Positions 26,457 to 33,108 of a DNA stretch of 42,569 bases are shown in pieces. The notes under the pieces were generated by a model, which was given only the letters and a program-made list of their open reading frames with translations, was not told the origin of the DNA and searched no databases. The translations under genes were made by a program, and so were the position numbers. Positions within the stretch are counted from its first letter, which is position 1; each line of letters opens with the position of its first letter. Source of the DNA: an uncultured Verrucomicrobiota bacterium (GTDB lineage: Bacteria; Verrucomicrobiota; Kiritimatiellia; CAIQIC01; Lenti-01); contig CALKWZ010000062.1 in the NCBI GenBank assembly GCA_938003985.1, positions 1 through 42,569 on the forward strand. The letters run 5' to 3'.

Positions 26457-27715
26457 TCGGATTCGTGCTGGCCTGCGCCCTGCTGGGCGCGCCGATGTTC
26501 GCCGTGTTCGGCGCGCTGGCCATGATCTCCTACCGCGCGGCCGGCATGGATTTTTCCATCGTCGTGGGGGAACTGACGCGGTTGGCGCGCATGCCCATGC
26601 TGCAGGCGCTGCCGATGTTCGCGCTGGCCGGCTACGTCCTGGCCGGCAGCCGCGCGTCCGAACGGCTCCTGCGCCTGACGCGGGCGGCGTTCGGCTGGAT
26701 GCCCGGCGGCCTGGCGATGGTCTGCGTCGTCCTGTGCACGTTCCTGACCGCGTTCACCGGCGCCTCGGGCGTCACGATCGTGGCGCTGGGCGGCTTGCTG
26801 CTGCCGGCGCTGCTCAAGGACGGCTACCGGGAGAAATCCGCGCTGGGCCTCGTCACCAGCGGCGGCAACATGGGCGTGCTGTTCGCGCCGAGCCTGCCGC
26901 TGATCCTCTACGCCATCATCGCGCAGCCGATCTCGAAGGAGGTCACGATCGCCGCGCTGTTCCGCGCCGGTCTGCTCCCGGGTCTGCTGGCGCTGGCCGT
27001 GCTCTGCGGCTACGGCATCTGGGCCGGGTTCCACGCGAATATTCCGCGCCGGCCGTTCGCGGCGCGCGAACTGGCCGCGGCCGCGAAGGAATCCATGTGG
27101 GAGATCCCGCTGCCGTTCGTGGTGCTGGGCGCGATCTACGGCGGCTGGCTGGTCGCCAGCGAGGCCGCCGTCCTGACCGCCGCCTACGTGCTGGTCGTCG
27201 AAGGGTTCGTCTACCGGGAAATGCCGGTGCGCAAATTGACCGGCATCATCCGCGACACCGTGGTGCTCGTCGGCGGCGTGCTGCTGATCCTCGGCATGGG
27301 CATGGCCATCACGAATTACCTGATCGACCAGGAAGTGCCGCAGCTCATTCTCGACTGGGTGGGGGAGCGGATCCGCAATCCGCTGGTCTTCCTGGTGGCC
27401 CTGAACCTGTTCCTGCTGGTCGTGGGCTGCGTCATGGACATCTATACCGCGACGATCGTCATCGTGCCGTTGCTGGCGCCGTTGGCGACCCGCTACGGAA
27501 TCCACCCGGTGCATCTGGGCGTCATCTTCCTGGCCAACCTGGCCATCGGCTACAGCACGCCGCCGGTCGGGATGAATCTGTTCATCGCCGCCATGCGGCT
27601 CCACAAGCCCCTGATGAAACTGGCGGCCGCTTCGCTGGTCCTCATGGGACTCATGCTCGGCATCTTGGTATTGATCACCTACTGGCCGGCGCTGAGCTTG
27701 GCGCTGGTACCCTAG
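26453..27715 (+). CDS. dctM: TRAP transporter large membrane subunit
   Basis: This 420-residue protein is the transport subunit, driven by a sodium or proton gradient. It is strongly hydrophobic with about twelve segments; family motifs include MPMLQALPMFALAGYVLAGS, FTGASGVTIVALGGLLLPAL, SGGNMGVLFAPSLPLILYA and the late YSTPPVGMNLFIAA, which matches the DctM signature. The start is GTG at 26453, overlapping dctQ. A hairpin follows 23 bases after the stop. Confidence 0.94.
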   Translation: MIGFVLACALLGAPMFAVFGALAMISYRAAGMDFSIVVGELTRLARMPMLQALPMFALAGYVLAGSRASERLLRLTRAAFGWMPGGLAMVCVVLCTFLTAFTGASGVTIVALGGLLLPALLKDGYREKSALGLVTSGGNMGVLFAPSLPLILYAIIAQPISKEVTIAALFRAGLLPGLLALAVLCGYGIWAGFHANIPRRPFAARELAAAAKESMWEIPLPFVVLGAIYGGWLVASEAAVLTAAYVLVVEGFVYREMPVRKLTGIIRDTVVLVGGVLLILGMGMAITNYLIDQEVPQLILDWVGERIRNPLVFLVALNLFLLVVGCVMDIYTATIVIVPLLAPLATRYGIHPVHLGVIFLANLAIGYSTPPVGMNLFIAAMRLHKPLMKLAAASLVLMGLMLGILVLITYWPALSLALVP

Positions 27716-27738
27716 GTCGAAGAAGAGGGGACCGCGGA

Positions 27739-27763
27739 GCAGGGGAGGGAAGTTGTCCCCTGC
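27739..27763 (+). terminator. Hairpin after dctM
   Basis: GCAGGGGA (27739-27746) pairs with TCCCCTGC (27756-27763) across a 9-base loop, 23 bases after the dctM stop. No T-run follows, so this is a weak intrinsic terminator or a processing hairpin. Confidence 0.5.
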
Positions 27764-28235
27764 CCCTGCCTTAACACGAAACCGGAGACCGCCGCCGGGT
27801 GTCCCGGGCGTGATCCTCGGTTGCCCGCATGACGCTCTCGGCCGGTTCGTTCATTCAGGGGCATTTTGCCGCGCGCTCCGCCTGATCCAACCAGCATTCG
27901 GACGGTCGATTGGAAGAATGAATCGGGCCGCAAAAATTGCGGCGGAGCATCGGGCAAGGCAGGTTGGATTGCGATGTCCTTGTCGCCAGCAACGCTGCCT
28001 GCCGCACCCGGATATCCACGTCGTTAACAGACTTATCCACAAAGTTATCGTCGGGGCCGAATCTCCGACATTTCGGAATGACCCACAACATATAGCGGCC
28101 GCCCACGGCCATATAGCAACATAATATGTATTATGCGACTATTATGGATGGCCGTCAAATCTAAGGGTTTGAGCCCAAGAGACCTCGAATCTTCTATTAT
28201 CGGAACTGCCCCCCGGCGGCCTTGCCGACCCAATG
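27764..28235. other. Non-coding convergent region with DnaA-like box and palindromes
   Basis: This stretch of about 470 bases between dctM and the rubredoxin terminator has no credible gene; the open frames in it lack ribosome sites and family motifs. It holds a perfect DnaA box TTATCCACA (28033-28041) with a related ATATCCACG (28012-28020) 21 bases before it, two copies of CATATAGC around 28089 and 28110, a GGCCG-N4-CGGCC hairpin between them, and CATAATA-TG-TATTATG (28120-28135). The right half is distinctly more AT-rich than its surroundings. Confidence 0.5.
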
Positions 28236-28267
28236 AAAAGACCCGGATCCGCCGAAGCAGATCCGGG
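28236..28267 (-). terminator. Intrinsic terminator of manC-rubredoxin
   Basis: On the minus strand CCCGGATC (28267-28260) pairs with GATCCGGG (28249-28242) across a 10-base loop and is followed by TCTTTTC (28241-28235). This is a standard Rho-independent terminator 24 bases after the rubredoxin stop. Confidence 0.8.
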
Positions 28268-28290
28268 CCGTATCGGCCTATCGTGGTCGC

Positions 28291-28449
28291 TTATTCTTGC
28301 GCGACGAAGGAATCCTTGCCGACGCCGCAAACGGGACAAACCCAGGAGTCCGGGATGTCTTCGAACTTCGTGCCGGGCGCGATGCCGCCATCCGGATCGC
28401 CGACGGCCGGGTCATACACGTAGCCGCACACGGTGCACAGGTATTTCAT
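28291..28449 (-). CDS. Rubredoxin
   Basis: This 52-residue iron protein carries electrons through one Fe(Cys)4 site. Both ligand pairs are present: LCTVCGYVYDP (Cys5 and Cys8) and WVCPVCGVG (Cys38 and Cys41), with the typical GDPDGGIAPGTKFEDIPDSW between them. GGAGGAG lies just before the ATG. Rubredoxins usually serve oxygen-detoxifying or reductive enzymes in anaerobes. It is 29 bases after manC and shares its terminator. Confidence 0.97.
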   Translation of the reverse strand: MKYLCTVCGYVYDPAVGDPDGGIAPGTKFEDIPDSWVCPVCGVGKDSFVAQE

Positions 28450-28478
28450 GGATCTCCTCCTGGGTTGGGTTTTGTTTT

Positions 28479-29570
28479 CTAAAGGATCGTTTCGCGGTTC
28501 GGCTGGGTCCGCAACCGGGCCAGCAGCCCTTTGATGTCCTGGGACCGGGCTTTGCTGCAAACCAGCGTCACGCCTTCGGCCTGGACGACCACCAGGTCGT
28601 CCACGCCGACGAGCGCCGTCAGCCGGCCATCGCTGACCACGATGTTGCGGGCGCTGTCCAACGCCTCCACGTCGCCCTTCGTGGCGTTGCCGTGGCCATC
28701 CTGGGGCAAATGGGATTCCAGCGCCGGCCAGGAACCGACGTCGTCCCAGGCAAACGTGCCTTTGCAAACCACGAGGTTGCGGGCCTTTTCCATGACCGCG
28801 TAATCGATGGAAATTTTGTCCAAAACCGGGAAATCCCGTTCCAGCGCCGCTTGGAATCCGGCTTCGTCCGGACAGGCCGACCAGGCTTCGATTCGCTCCG
28901 CCAACGCCGGCCGGAATTCCGCAAACGCCTTGAGAATGTTGCGGACGGACCAGACGAACATCCCGGAATTCCAGGCATAGCGCCCGGTGGCCAGGTAGCC
29001 GCGGGCGGTTTCGGCGTCGGGCTTTTCCACGAAGCGCCGAACCTGGAAAAACTCGACGGCGCCCGACGTCTGCCACCGGTCGCCGGCCTCGATGTAGCCG
29101 TAGGCGCTGCTCGGTTCCGTCGGTTCGATCCCGATGGTCATCAGCACGTCGTTATGCGCGCACAGTTCCAGGCCGCGTTCCAGGATGTTTCGGAACGTCG
29201 GCAGATTGCCGATCACGTGGTCGGCGGTCAGCACGCAAAAGACCGCCTCGGGATCGCGCCGCTTGATCCAAGCGGCCCCGGCGGCGATGGCCGCCGCCGT
29301 ATCGCGCCCGACGGGCTCGCCCAGGACGCCGACCGGACTCCCCTGCCCCAGCAGCTCGCGGATCGGCTCGACCAAGGACGCGTTCGTGACGATCAGGATC
29401 CGCTCGGGAGCGACCAGACCGGCCAGGCGGTCGACCGCCTGCAGGATCAAAGGCTTGCCGCCGGCCAGATCCAGCAATTGCTTGGGCCGCCGGGCCGTGC
29501 TCAGCGGCCAGAACCGTTCGCCTTTTCCGCCGGCCATGATGACCGCATAGGCATGTTGCAGATTTGCCAT
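28479..29570 (-). CDS. manC: Mannose-1-phosphate guanylyltransferase
   Basis: ManC makes GDP-mannose from GTP and mannose-1-phosphate for envelope glycans. The 363-residue protein has the nucleotidyltransferase motif VIMAGGKGERFWPLS (10-24), RRPKQLLDL, LTADHVIGN, the FVEKPDAETA motif (about 171-180), NSGMFVW and FAWDDVGSWPAL. It has no C-terminal phosphomannose isomerase domain. The sugar-nucleotide role fits the GT9 and epimerase genes elsewhere in the window. Confidence 0.94.
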   Translation of the reverse strand: MANLQHAYAVIMAGGKGERFWPLSTARRPKQLLDLAGGKPLILQAVDRLAGLVAPERILIVTNASLVEPIRELLGQGSPVGVLGEPVGRDTAAAIAAGAAWIKRRDPEAVFCVLTADHVIGNLPTFRNILERGLELCAHNDVLMTIGIEPTEPSSAYGYIEAGDRWQTSGAVEFFQVRRFVEKPDAETARGYLATGRYAWNSGMFVWSVRNILKAFAEFRPALAERIEAWSACPDEAGFQAALERDFPVLDKISIDYAVMEKARNLVVCKGTFAWDDVGSWPALESHLPQDGHGNATKGDVEALDSARNIVVSDGRLTALVGVDDLVVVQAEGVTLVCSKARSQDIKGLLARLRTQPNRETIL

Positions 29571-29662
29571 GACTCTCCGGATTTTCCACGTCGCGGAAAA
29601 ATGTTCAACGCTATTTCCGAGCCCAACAATGGCCGTTGGGCACGGATGCCGCCCCGCCGCCG

Positions 29663-32182
29663 CTACGGCGAAGCTTCCTCGCCATGGGCGTTCGACAGCG
29701 CCGCTTCCAGCTCCTTGCGGGCGTCTTCCAGCTTCTTTTCGAGGATGCGGGCTTCTTCGGTCAGCCGCGCCATGCGCTCTTCGGCCGCTTGACGGGCGGA
29801 TCTATCGGCTTCCAGCCGCGCGGCGTCTTCCGTCGGTTCCGCGGGGGGCGGTTCGGCGGGCGGGGCCGGCACGATCGCTTCGGTCTTCTGGCTTTCCAGA
29901 CGGCGCAGGTCTTCCGCCACGCGCGCCATTTCCCGTTCGGCATCGCGCCGCGCGGCCTCCTCCGCGGCCAACCGCGCCGCGGCTTCTTCCGCGATGAGTT
30001 GTCCTTGCCGGGCGGCATCCTGGGCGGCGCGCAGTTCGGCTTCCCGCCGGGCGTTTTCAGCCGCGACTTGCGCGGCCAGCTCGGCCGTCCGGGCCGCCGC
30101 CTGCATTTCGGCTTCTTGCTGGATCCGGATGCGGCTGGCCTCGGTCTGCAAATTCAGGATTTCGCTCTCCAGGCGGGAAATGTTCTGCTCGACCGCTTGG
30201 CGCGATTGCTCCTCTTGGGCCAGCATCCGGGCGGCTTCGCCCGCCATGTCTTCGCCGCGCACGACCATTTCGCGGGTTATCCGCAGCATTTCGTTCTGCT
30301 GGGCGGATTGGGCGGCCAGTTGCGCCTGGCGTTCGGCCGCCCGCGCGGATTCCTGGGCGGCCACTTCACCGCGGATTCGTTCCAAGGCCGCCGCTTTTTC
30401 GGCTTCGATGGTCCGCACTTCGGCCATGGCGGTGCTTTGGCGGGCCTGAAGCTCCGCCAGTTGCTGCTCGGCGGCTTGCCGGCGCGCCCGTTCCGCGGCG
30501 ATGATGCGTTCGAGTTCCTGGGCTTCGCGGATGGCGTTTTCCGCCTGGCTCTTTTCTGCGGCGATCCTTTCCGCCTCCTGCTGGATGCGACGGGCGTCGG
30601 CTTCGGCCTGCGCGGCGATGGACCGGGCTAGTTCCTCGGCTTCTGCGCGGGCGCGGGCCTCGGCTTTTTGGCGCTCCCGTTCGGCTTGCGCAGCGGCCTT
30701 GGCGGCCCGTGCTTCTTCTTCGGTCCGGCGTGCGGCCTCGATCCGCGCCTGTTTTTCGGCTGCCTTCTTTTCCTCGGCTTCCAGCTTGGCCTGCCGTTCG
30801 GCTTCCGCTTTCTGCTCGGCGGCAATCCGGCGGGCATCGGCCTCGGCCTGCGCGGCGATGGCCCGAGCTTGCTCTTCGGCTTCTGCGCGGGCGCGGGCTT
30901 CGGCTTTTTGCCGTTCCCGTTCCGCCCGCGCGGCGGCCTTGGCCTCTTCTTCGGTGCGGCGCTCGGCCTCGATCCGCGCCTGTTTTTCGGCCGCCTTCTT
31001 CTCCTCGGCTTCCAACTTGGCTTGCCACTCGACCTCCGCCTCCTGTTTGGCGGCGAGGGCCGTGGCTTGCGCTGCGGCATCCTCGCGGGCGCGGGCTTCC
31101 TCTTTTTCGCGCTCCCGATCCGCCTGCGCGGCAGCCTTGGCAGCCCGCGCATCTTCTTCGGCCTGGCGCTCGGCCGCGAGTCGGGCTTGCTTTTCAGCCG
31201 CTTTCTTTTCCTTGGCGTCCAGTTTGGCCTGCCGCTCGTCGGCGGCGCGCCGGGCTTCGGCTTTGGCTTCCGCTTCGGCTTGTGCCAGGGCCTGCGCTTC
31301 GGCCTTTGTGCGCTCCCGATCCGCGCGGGCGGCGGCTTGGGCGGCCCGGGCTTCTTCTTCCGCGCGGCGCTCGGCTTCCAGTCGCGCCTGTTTTTCGGCC
31401 GCTTTCTTTTCCTTGGCATCCAACTTGGCTTGCCGGTCGGCAGCGGCCTTCTGCTCGGCGGCGGCGGCTCTGGCTTTCGCCTCCGCCTCTTCGCGGGCCC
31501 GCGCGGCGGCTTTGGCAGCCTGCGCCTCTTCCTTGGCGCGCTTCTTGGCTTCTAAACGAGCCTGTTTCTCCACGGCCTTCTTGTCGGGAACTGCCATTTG
31601 GGCCGATTGTTCCGCGGGCGCCGGCGCCTCCACGCTGGGCGGCAACACGACTCCAACTCCGCCCTCCCCGGCTGCGGCATCCAGAAGCTTCGCCTCGATG
31701 CGCACCGGCGATTCGTCCGCTGGCTCCGCCGCGGGAGCCGAATTGGAATGCGGCGCAAAAGCATCCACCCATTGCTCGCGGGCGCCCTCCTCCGTCCGAA
31801 CGAAACAGGCATCGACGACAACGTGGAATTGATCATCCGTCTGATTGACGGTTCCGGCAAACCGGTACTCGCGACCGAGATCGAGATTCTTGAACGACCG
31901 CGCCAGGCGCGTCGGCACCCAGACCAAGCCGGCGCCGGCCAGTTTCATGGAACGATGCCGGACGCTGTTCCCGAGTGTTTTCGCCTGTCCGGAAGGCGGA
32001 GATTCGATTTGGTCCGAAAACGAGATCGCGCGCGCCCACCAAGTGCCGGGATTCGCCTGAAGCTCGGCCGCCTCGACTTTCGCATAGGCCGCCATGTCCG
32101 GCGTCGCCGCCTCTAGATGGGTTGCCGATCCGAACGATCCCAGCACGATCGCCAAGCACATGTACATCGGTTTCATCGGCAT
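29663..32182 (-). CDS. Long helical repeat protein with signal peptide (839 residues)
   Basis: This protein has a signal peptide (about 1-25), an N-terminal domain (about 30-130) and then about 640 residues that are almost only Ala, Glu, Lys, Arg and Gln. The N-terminal domain closely matches that of the 872-residue protein at 33109: WARAISFSD, MKLAGAGLVWVP, FAGTVNQ and VVVDACF against WARAILFSD, MKLATAKTVWVP, FAGTVDQ and VIVDACY. From residue 201 come about five tandem repeats starting KKAAEKQARLEAERR. The composition fits a single alpha-helix or a long coiled coil, like TolA domain II. Role unknown; likely a periplasm-spanning envelope protein. Confidence 0.75.
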   Translation of the reverse strand: MPMKPMYMCLAIVLGSFGSATHLEAATPDMAAYAKVEAAELQANPGTWWARAISFSDQIESPPSGQAKTLGNSVRHRSMKLAGAGLVWVPTRLARSFKNLDLGREYRFAGTVNQTDDQFHVVVDACFVRTEEGAREQWVDAFAPHSNSAPAAEPADESPVRIEAKLLDAAAGEGGVGVVLPPSVEAPAPAEQSAQMAVPDKKAVEKQARLEAKKRAKEEAQAAKAAARAREEAEAKARAAAAEQKAAADRQAKLDAKEKKAAEKQARLEAERRAEEEARAAQAAARADRERTKAEAQALAQAEAEAKAEARRAADERQAKLDAKEKKAAEKQARLAAERQAEEDARAAKAAAQADREREKEEARAREDAAAQATALAAKQEAEVEWQAKLEAEEKKAAEKQARIEAERRTEEEAKAAARAERERQKAEARARAEAEEQARAIAAQAEADARRIAAEQKAEAERQAKLEAEEKKAAEKQARIEAARRTEEEARAAKAAAQAERERQKAEARARAEAEELARSIAAQAEADARRIQQEAERIAAEKSQAENAIREAQELERIIAAERARRQAAEQQLAELQARQSTAMAEVRTIEAEKAAALERIRGEVAAQESARAAERQAQLAAQSAQQNEMLRITREMVVRGEDMAGEAARMLAQEEQSRQAVEQNISRLESEILNLQTEASRIRIQQEAEMQAAARTAELAAQVAAENARREAELRAAQDAARQGQLIAEEAAARLAAEEAARRDAEREMARVAEDLRRLESQKTEAIVPAPPAEPPPAEPTEDAARLEADRSARQAAEERMARLTEEARILEKKLEDARKELEAALSNAHGEEASP
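30548..31582 (-). repeat. Five tandem repeats coding for KKAAEKQARLEAERR modules
   Basis: Within the 839-residue protein, residues 201-258, 259-325, 326-394, 395-471 and about 472-545 each begin KKA[AV]EKQAR[LI]. Units are 58, 67, 69, 77 and about 74 residues long, so they grew unevenly. At DNA level the repeats share long near-identical blocks, which makes the region prone to slippage and to assembly collapse. Confidence 0.85.
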
Positions 32183-32237
32183 GCCTCTTCTCTCGAAAAG
32201 TCGCGTCCGGATTCCGGATCGCGGCCATCCGTAGTTG

Positions 32238-32265
32238 ATCCTACATGGGTGGGCTGGACTTGCAA
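32238..32265 (-). promoter_or_regulatory. Promoter of the 839-residue helical protein
   Basis: On the minus strand TTGCAA (32265-32260) is followed after 16 bases by TAGGAT (32243-32238), the same -10 box as at 10930. The leader to the ATG is about 55 bases. Confidence 0.5.
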
Positions 32266-32287
32266 AGGGCTTTCGCGGGGTTGGCCA

Positions 32288-33073
32288 TCAATATGGCATG
32301 GGTTGGGACCAGTCGGGCGCGGCGGCGGCAGCGGCCGGCATGGAAAACGGGGCTGGCGGAGAAACCCGTCCGGCGGCGTCCCGGACCGCGGCAGCGCGGT
32401 TCGCGCGGCGCGCGAGCTGCTCCTGCCGGTCGCGCTCTTCCGCCAGCCGGGCCTGTTGCCGCGCATGCCGTTCGGTTGCGTCGCGCTCAGCCTGAATCGC
32501 CGCGGCCATGTTTTTCTCGTCCTCGGCGGCGAGCAACGCCGCGGCCGCCGCCGCCTTGCGGTCGGCCGCGATTTTCAGGCGGCGCTCCTGTGCCTCGCGT
32601 TGGGCGCGGGCGACAGCGGCGTGATTCCGCAAGGATTCCGCTTCGCGCATGGCCCGTTCCGCTTCGCGCTCCACCTGCTGGGCGGTCCGCCGCCGGTCGG
32701 CGCGTTCGGCGGCGGCTTGGCGCGCGATTTCGCGCGCGGCCTCTTTTTCGGCGGTGGCTTGGACTTGGGCGCGTTCGCGGGCCCATTGTTTTTCGGCTGC
32801 CCGGCGCTCCCGCTCGGCGTGCCGCGCTTCCTGCTCGGCGCGGCGAATTTGAAGAATCGCGCGGCGCTCGGATTCTTCCCGCGCGCGCCGTTCGCGGGCG
32901 GCCGTCTGCCGGACCTGCTCACGTTCCCAGGCGGTTGGCTCCGTGCTGACCAGCGGCACCACGTTCGGACGCCCCGTGGTATCCGGGACGGGCAAGCGCG
33001 CCTGGGGAGACGCGGGCTCGGAATGGGCGCAACCCAGAAATAAACCGACCATGCAAATGCCGGCCAAGGCCAT
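32288..33073 (-). CDS. Helical lipoprotein related to its neighbours (261 residues)
   Basis: The start MALAGICMVG leads into the lipobox LFLGC (Cys15). Residues 33-47 (TTGRPNVVPLVSTEP) match residues 493-508 of the 872-residue protein (LTGQPEVVPMVSVEP). An Ala/Glu/Arg helix of about 180 residues follows, and the C-terminus APDWSQPMPY resembles VPEWMQPVQF of the larger protein. So it looks like the C-terminal half of that protein made as a separate lipoprotein. The longer in-frame start at 33133 lies inside the upstream gene and is rejected. Function unknown. Confidence 0.78.
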   Translation of the reverse strand: MALAGICMVGLFLGCAHSEPASPQARLPVPDTTGRPNVVPLVSTEPTAWEREQVRQTAARERRAREESERRAILQIRRAEQEARHAERERRAAEKQWARERAQVQATAEKEAAREIARQAAAERADRRRTAQQVEREAERAMREAESLRNHAAVARAQREAQERRLKIAADRKAAAAAALLAAEDEKNMAAAIQAERDATERHARQQARLAEERDRQEQLARRANRAAAVRDAAGRVSPPAPFSMPAAAAAAPDWSQPMPY

Positions 33074-33078
33074 GGTTG

Positions 33079-33095
33079 CCCGCGTTAGCCGCGGG
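33079..33095 (-). promoter_or_regulatory. Hairpin at the lipoprotein start
   Basis: CCCGCG (33079-33084) pairs with CGCGGG (33090-33095), loop 5 bases, only 5 bases before the lipoprotein ATG. It takes the place of a ribosome site and may control translation or be an attenuator between the two genes (gap 35 bases). Confidence 0.4.
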
Positions 33096-33108
33096 TTTGC
33101 GGAGCGGC

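Noticed and set aside
27753..28124. A 123-codon open frame in the non-coding stretch.
   Set aside because: It has no ribosome site, no recognisable motif and crosses the DnaA box region with a composition like random translation.
27716..28290. The chromosomal origin of replication.
   Set aside because: Only one perfect DnaA box, converging rather than diverging genes, and no dnaA, dnaN or gidA nearby. It is kept only as a curious non-coding region.
30501..31832. Ala/Ser/Arg-rich reading frames opposite the repeat protein.
   Set aside because: They are the antisense of the KKAAEKQAR repeats; their regularity comes from the repeated DNA, not from independent coding.
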